A stretch of DNA of 64,000 bases, taken from NCBI GenBank assembly GCA_010909165.1, contig MU008165.1, positions 248,001-312,000 of the forward strand. Reading direction: 5' to 3'. Source of the DNA: Anthoceros angustus (taxonomy: Eukaryota > Streptophyta > Anthocerotopsida > Anthocerotales > Anthocerotaceae). The position numbers and the translations under genes are program-made. Positions 44,601 to 57,300 of this stretch are shown in pieces. Every line of letters begins with the position of its first letter. Position 1 is the stretch's first letter. The notes beneath the pieces were generated by a model. The model was not told the origin of the DNA. It was given only the letters and a program-made list of their open reading frames with translations, and did not search any database.

Positions 44601-47600
44601 TGCTCTCCCGGAGATGCTAGCACCTTGGACTCCCGAGCATGAGGCGTGTCCGGCTAATACTCTCCTCACGGGAAGATCCCTTGTGCTTGACACCCATCCG
44701 CAAACATATGAACCTCGGATCCCTTTTGTCCTCCACTACAACATCCTCACATTGCGACTTCTTTTTCGATGTTTACGCTCTTGAACCACACCCCCCGCAC
44801 AAAGGGCCTTTGTTGTCTTGTCATAAGTGAACCAATCAATGGAAACACCTTTCAACTTCTCCACAAGAACTCCAAGTGCCATCTTCCTAGGAATGAACTT
44901 CTTCCCCTCGGAGGGCCGCTTATACACGTAACACAAATCATCAATGTTTTCCACTCGCCTTTGAAATCACCTTGCAACTTGAAATTTTGAGACCACTTGA
45001 ACCCTTCGTTCTTCCCTATCGGCCCAAACACACTAACAATAAACTCGTCACCACCAATCGGTCCTTGAGAATATCGGGTATACGAAATATCCCTAACATT
45101 AAAAACCGACAGTGTGCCATCTCCTTCTTTCCAGAGACATTCACAGCTTTCCTTGCAACTTCTTCACATGTTCGGTCCTTTCACGCACTTCCGGCTTCTT
45201 AGGCGCCTTCTTGAAACAAACTCAAGCTCCTCTTCAAAGCGGCCATCGCGAAGGCTATGCGATCTGCAAGAGCGAAAGCAATGGCCGGATCGCAAATGTG
45301 GTTTACATCAAATCCATGAAACCGGACAAACAATTGTAATAGAAGATGAGCTCCCATCTTGCACGCCCTTCTCTCTAGCAACCACAACGAACATCCCTTC
45401 ATCAATCACTTCCTTCTCTCCAACGGAGGTCCATCTCCAGCCCTTTGCTGTTATCTCCAGCCCGGATCCACCACATGATCCGCCTCCCACCACACCATCC
45501 TCCCACCACCGCCTCCCACACGCCTCCCACCGCCACCGACCTCCCACACCGCCGCCTCCCACACGCCTCCCACGCCGCCACCGCCCTCCTACACACCGCC
45601 TCCTCACCGCCTCCCACACGCCGCCTCCCACCGCCACCGTCCTCCTCCTCCCGCCTCCCACCTCCTCCCACACGCCTCCCACCTCCCCCTCGGAGGGCCT
45701 TCGGTATACACGGTAACACAAATCATCAATGTTTTCCCACTCTTTGAAATCACCTTGCGACTTGAAACGCGTTTTGAGACCACTTGAACCCTTCGTTCTT
45801 CCCTATCGGCCCAAACACACTAACAATAAACTCGTCACCACCAATCGGTCCTTGAGAATATCGATTGCGAAATATCCCTAACATTAAAACCAACGGAGTG
45901 TGCCATCTCCTTCTTTCGGTCCCAGACATTCACAGCTTTCCTTGCAACTTCTTCACATGTTCGGTCCTTTCACGCACTTCCGGCTTCTTAGCGCCTTCTT
46001 GAAACAAACTCAAGCTCCTCTTCAAGCGGACCATCGCGAAGGCTATGCGATCCAAGGTAAGAAAGCGGTCGTGACCGGATCGCAAATGTGGTTTACATCA
46101 AATCCATGAAACCGACAAACAATTGTAATAGAAGATGAGCTCCCATCTTGCACGCCCTTCTCTCTAGCAACCACAACGAACATCCCTTCATCAATCACTT
46201 CCTTCTCTCCAACGAGGTCCATCTCCAGCCCTTTGCGGGTTATCTCGCCCGGATCCACCACATGATCCGCCTCCCACACCGCCACCATCCTCCCACCACC
46301 GCCGCCTCCCACACCACCATCCTCCCACACGCCTCCCACACCGCCTCCCACCACCGCCGCCTCCACACCGCCGCCCTCCTACACGCCACCGTCCTCCTCA
46401 CCGCCTCCCACACGCCGCCTCCCACACCGCCACCGTCCTCCCACTCGCCTCCCACCTCCTCCCACACCGCCACACACCTCCGTCATCCCGGTTCTCTCGT
46501 GTTCATGGATGTGAGCATAGCAAGCTTATCACGCAGACCATGCGGCATGGTGAGTAAAGGGCATTGATGGGGAACATGTATTCGCATATCCACCCTCCGG
46601 TGGTGAGCTACCAAGATTACTTTCAGGTGGCATGCGGACTCAATCCAAACCAAGGTCCTCTTGAGCGAGCATATTTGTCAAGCTCACCAAATTGCAGCCG
46701 ATGTGCCCTCTTTGGATTTGAGAACTCCAAGTGCCATCTTCCTAGGAATGAACTTCTTCCCCTCGGAGGGCCGCCCGTATACAGTAACACAAATCATCAA
46801 TGTTTTCCCACTCGCTGGAAATCACCTTGCACTTGAAACGCGTGAGACCACTTGAACCCTTCGTTCTTCCCTATCGGCCCAAACACACTAACAATAAACT
46901 CGTCACCACCAATCGGTCCTTGAGAATATCGGTGAAATATCCCTAACATTAAAACCAAAGCGAGTGTGCCATCTCCTTCTTTCCAATCCCATTCACAGGC
47001 TTTCCTTGCAACTTCTTCACATGTTCGGTCCTTTCACGCACTTCCGGCTTCTTCAAGCGCCTTCTTGAAACAAACTCAAGCTCCTCTTCAAAGACAGCCA
47101 TCCAAGGCTATGCGATCTGCAAGACCAAAGTAAAATGAGTCAAGACCGGATCGCAAATGTGGTTTACATCAAATCCATGAAACCAGACAAACAATTGTAA
47201 TAGAAGATGAGCTCCCATCTTGCACGCCCTTCTCTAGCAACCACAACGAACATCCCTTCATCAATCACTTCCTTCTCTCCAACGAGGTCCATCTCCAGCC
47301 CTTTGCTGTTATCTCCAGCCCGGATCCACCACATGATCCGCCTCCCACACCGCCACCATCCTCCCACACCACCGCCCCACACCCCCACCGCCTCCCACAC
47401 CGCCACCGCCTCACACCGCCTCCCACACCGCCGCCTCCCACACGCCACGCCTCCTACACGCCACCTCCTCCTCACCGCCGCCTCCTCCAACATCGCCGCT
47501 CCCACACGCCACCGCCTCCCACTCGCCGCCACACACCTCCTCCTCCCACACCGCCATCATCCCTACACTACTCTCCTCCGTGTTCATGGATGTGAGCATA

Positions 47601-50580
47601 GCAAGCTTATCAGTCACATGCGATGGTGAGTAAAGGGCATTGATGGGGAACGACACATCCACCTCCCAAGTGAGCTACCAAGATTACTTTGTGGCATGCG
47701 GACTCGGAATCAAACCAAGGTCCTCTTGAACGGAAGCATCAAGCTCACCAAATTGCATCTGGATGTGCCCGTTCTTTGGATTTGAGAACTCAAGAAGTCT
47801 AAGAAAGTGTACTTGGGAAGGTCCTCATCCTTTCTTGATTCGTCATCCTAAACAACAATGGGGAGTGAGAAGCCATAAGCCGACAAGGACATGACTCATA
47901 CGGAAGCGAGCTCACGCTTCTCACTATCTTCGCATCGGTTGGCGCAGGGAAGAGGTTGCGCCGAGATGGTAGCATCTATCTCGAATCGGGCGAAACAGAC
48001 CTCCCACCTAGCGATGGAAGCCGGTTGTACCATCTCAAAGGACAACTGCAATAATCCTAAGCAAGCTTCAACATGCTTCTCCACGTCCCTCATCAATTCC
48101 TCACCAATTCAAATGCACAAACAATGTGGATGGAGGATTTTACATCTTGGTTGTAAACCCTTTGGGCGGAGGTGGCCCATAGAAGCATCGCGAAACAGCC
48201 GGAACCGCACAATCACCACCGCCACATCACGGCCCTTGCGGACTCCTTGAGCTCTTGATCCCACAAACCCCTCTGCAGTTACCGCTCAGCCCAACATGAG
48301 CTCGTGCCGCATTGAACCGCGAAAACAAACACTCCTGCCGCCACCACGGCTTGCCATCTTCACTTCTCCCTCAAGTCGTCGTCCTCCCACCTCCTCCAAC
48401 ATCGCCGCACACCCACACCCTCCCACCGCACCAAGCTCCTCCCACACCGCCATCCTCCTACCTCCTCTCATATCGACCTCCCACCTCCTCCCACCCCGCC
48501 TACACCTCCTCCCACACCGCCACACACCTCCTCCCCACGCCACAAACCACACCCCCGCACGAAGGGCCTTTGTTGTCTTGTCATAAGTGAACCAATCAAT
48601 GGAAACACCTTTCAACTTCTCCACAAGAACTCCAAGTGCCATCTTCCTAGGAATGAACTTCCCCTCGGAGGGCCGCTTCCAAGATACACAAATCATCAAT
48701 GTTTTCCCACGCTGGAAATCACCTTGCACTTGAAACGCTGAGACCACTTGAACCCTTCGTTCTTCCCATATCGGCCCAAACACACTAACAATAAACTCGT
48801 CACCACCAATCGGTCCTTGAGAATATCGAGAATATCCCTAACATTAAAACCAAGACGACGAGTGTGCCATCTCCTTCTTTCCAGTCCGACATACAGCTTT
48901 CCTTGCAACTTCTTCACATGTTCGGTCCTTTCACGCACTTCCGGCTTCTTCAAGCGCCTTCAAACAAACTCAAGCTCCTCTTCAAAGACAGCCATCCAAG
49001 GCTATGCGATCCCGCAAGACCGAAAGCGAACAGTCAAGACCGGATCGCAAATGTGGTTTACATCAAATCCATGAAACCAGACAAACAATTGTAATAGAAG
49101 ATGAGCTCCCATCTTGCACGCCCTTCTCTAGCAACCACAACGAACATCCCTTCATCAATCACTTCCTTCTCTCCAACGGAGGTCCATCTCCAGCCCTTTG
49201 CTGTTATCTCCAGCCCGGATCCACCACATGATCCGCCTCCCACACCGCCACCATCCTCCCACACCACCGCCTCCCACACCACGCCTCCTCCCACACCGCC
49301 ACCGACCTCCCACACCCGCCTCCCACACCGCCTCCCACACCGCCGCCTCCCACCACCGCCACCGTCCTCCTCACCGCCGCCTCCCACACGCCTCCCACAC
49401 ACCGTCCTCCCACCGCCGCCTCCCACCTCCTCCCACACCCTCCCACCTCCCCCTCGGTACTCTCGCTGTGTGTTCATGGATGTGAGCATAGCAAGCTTAT
49501 CACCGCACATGCCGCATGGTGAGTAAAGGGCATTGATGGGGAACATAAAGTATTCGTGCATATCCACCTCCGAGTGAGCTACCAAGATTACAAGGTGGCA
49601 TGCGGACTCGGAATCCAAACCAAGGTCCTCTTGAACAAACATATTTGTCAAGCTCACCAAATTGCAGCCAGGATGTGCCCGTTTGGATTTGAGAACTCAA
49701 GAAGTCTAAGAAAGTGTACTTGGGAAGGTCCTCATCCTGCGATTGGGTCCCATCCTAAACAACAATGGGGAGTGAGAAGCCATAAGAAGGACATGACTCA
49801 TACAGAAACGAGCTCACGCTTCTCACCTATCTTCATCTCGTGCAGAAAAGGAAGAGGTTGCAGCCACCAGATGGTAGCATCTCCCGTCAACGCAACAGAC
49901 CTCCCACCTAGCGATGGCCCGCCATCTCAAAGGACAACTGCAATAATCCTAAGCAAGCTTCAACATGCTTCTCCACACCCTCATCAATTCCTCACCAATT
50001 CAAATGCACCGCCGGATGGAGGATTGTTTACACGGTTGTAAACCCTTTGGAGGCCATAGAAGCATCTCAAACATCCACGGGCACAATCACCACCGCCTCC
50101 CACTCTTGAGCTCTTGATCCCACAAACCTCGCCCTGCCACCCAGCCCAACATGAGCTCGTGCCGCATTGAACCGCAGACCGAAAACACGCCTCCCACCAC
50201 CGGCTTGCCATCTTCACTTCTCCCTCAAGTCGTCGTCCTCCCACCTCCTCCAACATCGCCGCACACCCACACCCTCCCACACCGCCGCACACCAAGCTCC
50301 TCCCACACCGCCATCCTCCTACCTCCTCTCATATCGCCGACCTCCCACCTCCTCCCACACCCCGCCTACACACCTCCTCCCACACCACACACCTCCTCCC
50401 ACACCGCCACAAACCCCGCCTCCCACGGCCGCAAACCCTCCCACACCGCCTCCCACACGCCTCCCACACAGTGGAAACTCACCTCCCAGATCACCACCGA
50501 GTTCCCCATTCACCACCAACTTTCTCATTCTCCCACACCACCACCGACTTCCCCATTCTCCCACAACTTCTCCCATCTAC
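44358..50580 (-). pseudogene. Amplified, broken minus-strand coding units of unknown function
   Basis: Related coding segments recur on the minus strand. GVLVEKLKGVSIDWFTYDKT appears at about 44,830-44,890 and again at 48,585-48,640. DILKDRLVVTSLLLVCLGRY, next to a KCKVIS motif, lies near 48,780, with broken copies near 45,040, 45,840 and 46,900. SPLLMRWWLNHSYMAQTGG lies near 44,470. Copies of the core are spaced 791, 1069 and 1895 bp apart, as judged by GCAAATGTGGTTTACATC at about 45,294, 46,085, 47,154 and 49,047. The stretch 46.8-48.6 kb is repeated as a whole at 48.7-50.4 kb. The protein family is unknown to me. Frames are cut by short indels and by GC-rich repeat expansions. Confidence 0.5.
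45475..45695. repeat. CCTCCCACACCGCC expansion, copy 1
   Basis: Irregular array of CCTCCCAC, CACCGCC and CACGCC words, about 220 bp. Equivalent arrays follow the same anchor (CCACCACATGATCCGCCTCC) at 46,262-46,485, 47,338-47,560 and 49,225-49,455. A similar one lies at 50,230-50,470. The Gly/Arg-rich open frames in them are not genes. Confidence 0.9.
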
Positions 50581-50821
50581 CCTAAACACCCCCACACACA
50601 ATCAGGCAACCTTACCTTGATCTCGTGCTCCACTTCCACACTATCAAGGACATAAGCCACAACTAAACCCACGAACCACACTAAAACCCAACATCGAGAT
50701 ATTTTAATGTGTATGTGAAACAGGTTTAAAAAAAACCCCGTTTTTTCCACCATCTACTTAACAAGTTATCACTCCCTTTTTTGGATGGAAGTGCTACACC
50801 TAACCATGCATACACCCTAGT
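50581..50821. other. Right edge of the candidate large insertion
   Basis: There is no gene. It contains the candidate terminal sequence ending at 50,693, the TCGA at 50,694-50,697, and an AT-rich stretch with A and T runs (about 50,730-50,800) before the repeat family resumes. Confidence 0.4.
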
Positions 50822-53162
50822 CTTCCACACAACTCCACAACAACATGCGTTAGCTCATGCCAATTAAGCTTGGAGGAGTCGCTTCCACACAAACTTCTCT
50901 CCACTCCCCCTCGATGTCCTTCCTGCGCAATACGAGCCCATTTCCACCACATTAATACCCACTAAAAACCTACAACCCGTCTCATACTTATATCACTACA
51001 ATAGAGCTTTAATAATATGAGATAATGAAAAAAACTGAAAGATTTTAACTTGCTAATTGATTACTATCTACATCCTACGATAAGAGAATTAAGCTAAAAA
51101 TGAAAAGAAAATTGATTCAATTAATTCATTTAAAAGGATGAAAAGCATAAGTGATGAGTCTTTGAGGGATTAAACTTAAGTATCTAATAAATGAGATGAG
51201 TGTTAGTTAGATATTAGAATGAGCACTCGCTAATTAAAGAGACTGACTCGCTAATTTTTTATTTTTATCGAATAGGTTGGATATTTTCAACGTGGGTCTT
51301 CAAAGAGCATAGCTAATCGAATTAAGTATGAGGACACTGAAGGGTCTTATAAGAGAAGAGATTCTCCACAAGCCAAGTCCACAACAATATGCGTTTTTAG
51401 GTCATGCCAATTAAGTTTGGATTAGTCTTTCCCTCAAACTTCTCTTCCTTCTCCCTCGACTTCCGCCTTTCACACAGTGAGCTTCACTTTTACCACCCAC
51501 GAGCCAGCTCAACAACAACATGCATTAGGTCATGCTAATTAAGCTTGGATGAGTCGCTTCCACACAAACTTCTCTCCACTCCCCCTCGATGTCCTTCTGC
51601 GCAATTTCCACCACATTAATTACCACTAAAACCTACACGTCTCATACTTATATCACTACAATAGAGCTTTAATAATATGAGATAATGAAAAAACTGAAAG
51701 ATTTTAACTTGCTAATTGATTACTATCTACATCCTACGATAAGAATTAAGCTAAAAATGAAAAGAAAATTGATTCAATTAATTCATTTAAAAGGATGAAA
51801 AGCATAAGTGATGAGTCTTTGAGGATTAAACTTAAGTATCTAATAAATGAGATGAGTGTTAGTTAGATATTAGAATGAGCACTCGCTAATTAAAAGGACT
51901 GACTCGCTAATTTTTTATTTTTATCGAATAGGTTGGATATTTTCAACCGTGGGTCTTCAAAGAGCATAGCTAATCGAATTAAGTATGAGGACAAGGGTCT
52001 TATATAAGAGATTCTCCACAAGCCAAGTCCACAACAATATGCTTTTAGGTCATGCCAATTAAGTTTGGATTAGTCTTTCCTCAAACTTCTTCCTTCTCCC
52101 TCGACTTCCGCCTTTCACACAGTAGGCTTCACTTTTACCACCCACGAGCCAGCTCAACAACAACATGCATTAGGTCATGCTAATTAAGCTTGGATGAGTC
52201 ACTTCCATACAAACTTCTCTCCACTCCCCCTCGATGTCCTTCTGCGCAATTTCCACCACATTAATTACCACTAAAACCTACACGTCTCATACTTATATCA
52301 CTACAATAGAGCTTTAATAATATGAGATAATGAAAAAAACTGAAAGATTTTAACTTGCTAATTGATTACTATCTACATCCTACGATAAGAGAATTAAGCT
52401 AAAAATGAAAAGAAAATTGATTCAATTAATTCATTTAAAAGGATGAAAAGCATAAGTGATGAGTCTTTGAGGGATTAAACTTAAGTATCTAATAAATGAG
52501 ATGAGTGTTAGTTAGATATTAGAATGAGCACTCGCTAATTAAAAGGACGAAAGCTCGCTAATTTTTTATTTTATCGAATAGGTTGGATATTTTCAACCGT
52601 GGGGTCTTCCAAAGAGCATAGCTAATCGAATTAAGTATGAGGACACTGAAGGGTCTTATAAGAGAAGAGATTCTCCACAAGCCAAGTCCACAACAATATG
52701 CGTTTTTAGGTCATGCCAATTAAGTTTGGATTAGTCTTTCCCTCAAACTTCTCTTCCTTCTCCCTCGACTTCCGCCTTTCACACAGCGAGCTTCACTTTT
52801 ACCACCCACGAGCCAGCTCAACAACAACATGCATTAGGTCATGCTAATTAAGCTTGGATGAGTCACTTCCATACAAACTTCTCTCCACTATCACCATGCT
52901 TCCCCCCTTTCACAATGCAATCGCACTTTCACTACCCCTAAGACAGCTCCACAACAACATGCGTTAGGTCATGCCGATTAAGCTTGGAAGAGTCTTCCAC
53001 AAAAACTTCTCTCCAGTCTCTCCTTTCACAATGGGAGCCCACTTACACCACCCACAAGCCAGCTCCACAACAACTGCATAAGGTCTTGCCAGTTAAGCTT
53101 GGAAGAGTCGCTTCCACACAAACTTAGAACTCTCAACTCTCTTTGGACTCCCCCCTTTCACA
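50822..53162. repeat. Three tandem copies of a roughly 650-bp unit plus partial units
   Basis: The anchor CTCATACTTATATCACTACA occurs at about 50,979, 51,634 and 52,284, giving a period of about 650 bp. Each unit has an AT-rich half (GCTAATTGATTACTATCTAC, TTAAATGAGATGAGTGTTAG-like) and a CT-rich half with CAACAACATGC, GTCATGC, AATTAAGCTTGG and CTTCTCTCCACTCCCCCTCG. From 52,880 shorter units follow with GGAAGAGTCTTCC (52,986-52,998) and CCTTTCACAATG. Copies differ almost only by 1-10 bp indels. There is no coding capacity. Confidence 0.92.
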
Positions 53163-53165
53163 ATG

Positions 53166-53194
53166 CCCTACTAGAAATGGCCCCCTATGTTACA
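53166..53194 (+). repeat. Left terminal inverted repeat of the CACTA element
   Basis: 29 bp starting CCCTACTAGAAAT, pairing with 63,688-63,716 with two mismatches. The subterminal words TGTTACA, GTTGCAA and TGTAACTTGCAAC follow at 53,186-53,240. Confidence 0.92.
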
Positions 53195-54391
53195 GTCGTT
53201 GTTGCAATTTTATGTTACACTTGTAACTTGCAACATCATTTGGAGGCTTAGTATTAAGTTTGTCATTTCTTTCCGCATTGGGCCTACAATCTTAACACGA
53301 ACCTTGCTCTCTCCTACCACTTCACCCTCTTAACTACATCCCCTCTCTCATACGCATTGTTTATGAATTCCCTCATGCAAATGCAACATAGTATAACAAG
53401 GACCCCTCTCTCTCTTCTCTATCAGGTCCCCTCTTTATTACACCCCATTGGAGTACAATTAGTTAATGTTTTTCCTATTGCTCTTCATTGCACTCTCTCT
53501 TCACAACTATTGTTAATGGCCCAAACACGGATATCACACTAATTGCTCATTAATTGTCTCTCATTAATTGTCTCCTTCCTCTACCACGTGACCATAATTC
53601 CTATATCAACCTTTTTCCCTACCATAGCTATTATTGGCTTGTATACTAATTGTTTATGGCTTACCATAGCTATTATTCGCTTGTATACTAATTGTTTATG
53701 GCTTTTGCACGATATCTTGGTAGAGATAGAATACACATTACCTTCATACGTCGGTACCTACTTGTAGATCTGGATTTACCTTCATACGTCTGGTACCTAC
53801 TTGTAGGTATTTGTACATGAATTTGGATTATCTGATATTTTTATTTCCAATACACAGATATCGTTCTCTTTTCTTTGGTCTTTGGCTATCGCACATTCTT
53901 GGCCGCCTCTTACCTCTTGTTCTTGCGGTTGCAAAATCGTTTACTTAGCGGCTTGAACACGCGACCGCTTGTTCGTCACCATCTGCCTCCTCCACTCCAC
54001 CAACTGAGTGCATGGACAACTAGGTTCCTTTATACATACATACCTTGATGTCACGAAATTGGGAAAGGGTGGTACATGAGGACTAATCCCATGCTTTTGT
54101 CCACCCGCAACCGTAATGGTCGTCGTTTCCCCAACCCGTCTGCTGGTCGTCTTTTCACACATGCCAAACCTAGCAATCGTATTTCAACCCACACCTACCA
54201 GAATTCTCGCTTGTGTCACAAAACAAAGATGTCACAATTATGCATTCTTGAGTCATCGATCTGGCAGCCACAAGCTTCTCCCTTTCGGCCTTCACATCAC
54301 CACTGCGCTCAACCACCACATTCATCTAGATGGCTAACTCGAAGCCCTCACTTTCTTCCTACATAAAACTAAATCCTATGCTACTTAGGCT
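53195..54391. other. Left subterminal part of the CACTA element, no gene
   Basis: AT-rich sequence. A duplicated segment, ACCATAGCTATTATT then CGCTTGTATACTAATTGTTT (about 53,620-53,700), and a second one at about 53,740-53,810 (ACCTTCATACGTC) are visible. No protein is recognised. Confidence 0.5.
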
Positions 54392-57300
54392 TCAGACACC
54401 CCTACACTCATTGGTTGTCCTCGGAAGATTCTTCTTCTTCTTCGTGTAGAACCCCGCTGCTTTCTTCCTTTGCTTGTTGGTGTCATGCTTGGTGCCCTTT
54501 CTCTTCCCTTGCTCACGCCTGCTGTGCTCCCACACATCCTTCCACCGGCTTCCTTCTTTTACGACCACCATGGCTGCAAGAGCACAGAAGATTTCGCCCA
54601 TTGCATCACCATTTGCATGACATGTTACACATTTGCCCTTACACTTTTCGACACGCTCCAGGTGATCCTCCGTGTCGGTGCCACCACTTCCACGTTGTCC
54701 CCCTTCTTCCACCTGCCCACCAGCAACTCTTCCTCCCTCTCCCTCGTTGTCCCCCACCCTCTTCAACGCCTCGTGTATTGTCCCTCGCCGGCCCATTGCT
54801 TCCTCTTGCATTCCTGTCCAAGCATCCATGCCACCTGTGTGATCACATCACGACAAGCTGCTGCGCCTCGCCACTTGCCTCTCACCGCCACCGCCATGCC
54901 TTTTCCTTACCTCTCCAATACTCCGGCATGTTCTCCAAGCCATTCCTCGGCCCACCGCAGCCTCCTCTACCGCTGCGCCCTCCCCACCGCTGTACGAACT
55001 TCCTTTCAAAATCTTTCGCCCTAGTGGACCAAAGGATTGGTCCCTTGATCATGCTTTGCTGCCAGACGCGGCAGGCCGAGGTGTTGGCCACACCCCCATT
55101 CTTGTGCAACGTAACACCCCTGCCTCCACTTCCTCCATGCCTTCATAGACATTCGGCGGATGGAGCCATTTCGCATCCTTACCCTTCTCCTCCATATCAA
55201 TGCAGCGCCTCACCTTCTTCCCTACGCTAGTTCCTTGTCCGTGATGCACCGCAAACCTCGCCACAATCTCATCCCGGCCGACACGGAAACTCAATCTCTA
55301 CCATACTCACCAGCCTCTCCCGCACTCGTCATGGCTTGTCCACGCACCATCAACGCCATCTTCGCACACTAGCTCCAAGACGCTGATGGAAGGCCCTCCT
55401 CAACAGTCCTTCTTCATCCTCCACCGCGCACCGATCCTCATTTTCGACCCAACCTCCATCGCGTACGATACCATAAACACTCCTCCCGCCTGTGGAGCTC
55501 ATAATACAAAGAATGACGCTGCCGAGTTGCCACTGTGGTGAGTTCTCCATCTCTGCCGGAGTTGCATGGTGGGGACGTGCCCTGTCACCCGTTCTTCCAT
55601 CTCACCCACCTCACCTCATCTCGCACTTGTCCTCCCTCGCCATTTCCATCCGCCTGAGTCGGGCTGCCCCGCGCCGCTTGCCCCTCAACCCCGTCCTCAT
55701 CTCCCACATCCGGTTGTTCTTCACAAGTGGAGGTCGGGAGCATGCCCTTCCTCTCCTTGGCTCAAGTGCACCTCGCTCGCATTGCCGTCGGCATAGGCAA
55801 GTGGTCCCCGCTCCGGGGAGTAGGATGGGCGCCCTGAGGCGCACTTGTTAGGGCATCCATGCCACAAGGCGGGGGACCTGCCCTCCCGAGGACCGCCACC
55901 GCTTCCACGGGAAGGGCCACCCACCCAGAGGACCAAAATCCTCCGGAGCAGCCAAGAACTAGCCCATAGGAGCGGTGCGCCCTCCCCGGGGTTGATGGTC
56001 GGAAGCATCTTCCTTCCCATCCCCACCCTCGGCAGGGGCAACTTGCCGGGCATCGCCATCACCGCCTCCTCCGCAACCTTGGAAGGAACACTTGCTCGCC
56101 CATCTTCATGGTGGCGCCCCCAGTCCGTTGTCACTGTGCCACCTCCGCCACGCCTCTCCCGCCGCCCGCATGGAGCCGCCTCGGAGTCGGCCGTCTCGGC
56201 CTCGGGCTTGCCCCTCAACCCTGTCCTCATCTCCCACATCCGGTTGTTCTTCACGGTGGAGGTCGGGAGCATGCCCTCTCCTTGGCTCGCGTGCACCTCG
56301 CTCGCATTGCTCGGCATAGGCAAGTGGTCCCCGCTCCTCGGGGAGGCGGATGGGGCCCGAGGCGCACGTTAGGGCATCCATGCCACAAGGCGGGGGACGG
56401 TGTTCGCTCCTCCCAGGGACCGACCACCGCTCCACGGGAAGGGCCACCTCACCCAGAGGACCAAAATCCCCTGGAGCAGCCAACGGCCCATAGGGCGGTG
56501 CGCTCCCTCCCGGCGGGGGTTGATGGTGGGAAGCATCTTCCTTCCCATCCCCACCCTCGGCAGGGGCAACTTGCCGGGCATCGCCATCACCGCCTCCTCC
56601 GCAACCTTGGAAGGAACACTTGCTCGCCCATCTTCATGGTGGCGCCCCCAGTCCGTTGTCACTGTGCCACCTCCGCCACGCCTCTCCCGCCGCCCGCATG
56701 GAGCCGCCTCGGAGTCGGCCGTCTCGGCCTCGGGCTTGCCCCTCAACCCTGTCCTCATCTCCCACATCCGGTTGTTCTTCACGGTGGAGGTCGGGAGCAT
56801 GCCCTCTCCTTGGCTCGCGTGCACCTCGCTCGCATTGCTCGGCATAGGCAAGTGGTCCCCGCTCCTCGGGGAGGCGGATGGGGCCCGAGGCGCACGTTAG
56901 GGCATCCATGCCACAAGGCGGGGGACGGTGTTCGCTCCTCCCAGGGACCGACCACCGCTCCACGGGAAGGGCCACCTCACCCAGAGGACCAAAATCCCCT
57001 GGAGCAGCCAACGGCCCATAGGGCGGTGCGCTCCCTCCCGGCGGGGGTTGATGGTGGGAAGCATCTTCCTTCCCATCCCCACCCTCGGCAGGGGCAACTT
57101 CGGCATCGCCATCACGCCTCCTCCGCAACCTTGGAAGGACACTTGCCGCCATCTTCATGGTGGCGCTCCCAGTCCGTTGTCACTGTGCCACCTCCGCCAC
57201 GCCCTCTCACAGCCGTCTCGGATGGAGCGCCCGGCCTCTATGGGTCCACCACCGCTTTACCTCCCGGCCGGCTTCCCACCGCCGGAGCTGACACTTCCAT
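54392..57300 (-). pseudogene. Unidentified minus-strand gene of the CACTA element with 528-bp repeats
   Basis: Protein-like minus-strand frames succeed each other: VSMRTGLRGK-like units in the repeats (57,210-55,680), then GGRSVYGIVRDGGWVENEDR (about 55,480), KKVRRCIDMEEKGKDAKWLH (about 55,190), and a tail with DAMGEIFCALAAMVVVKEGS (about 54,600) that ends in a Lys-rich stretch (FYTKKKKNLPRT). Four or more frame changes occur. It resembles no family I can name. It may be the second protein (TnpA-like) of the element, but that is only suggested by context. Confidence 0.35.
55680..57210. repeat. Tandem array with 528-bp period (about 2.9 copies)
   Basis: TCTTCATGGTGGCGCCCCCA occurs at about 56,102 and 56,630, exactly 528 bp apart. 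The second and third copies are almost identical, and the first is more diverged. 528 is a multiple of three, so the same frame reopens in each copy (176 codons). The DNA is strongly GC-rich. Confidence 0.93.

Larger units (their letters stand above)
30442..50693. mobile_element. Candidate large insertion with transposase-like gene; ends uncertain
   Basis: The DNA between two blocks of the same repeat family (ending about 29,517 and starting about 50,822) looks inserted. Possible ends are CACTGGGGTTTTGTGTG at 30,442 and, in reverse complement, TGTTGGGTTTTAGTGTG ending at 50,693. Both are flanked outside by TCGA (30,438-30,441 and 50,694-50,697). The end match is imperfect and G/T-rich, so it may be chance. 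Contents are a transposase-like gene on plus (34.1-38.0 kb), unidentified genes on both strands, and many tandem repeats. Confidence 0.4.

Noticed and set aside
45308-45721. Gly/Arg-rich proteins in both strands of 45-50 kb
   Set aside because: They are translations of the CCTCCCACACCGCC arrays and have no non-repeat content.
30442-50693. Giant-virus or Polinton-type origin of the large insertion
   Set aside because: I saw no family B DNA polymerase, packaging ATPase, protease or capsid motifs. The transposase-like gene and repeats favour a DNA transposon.
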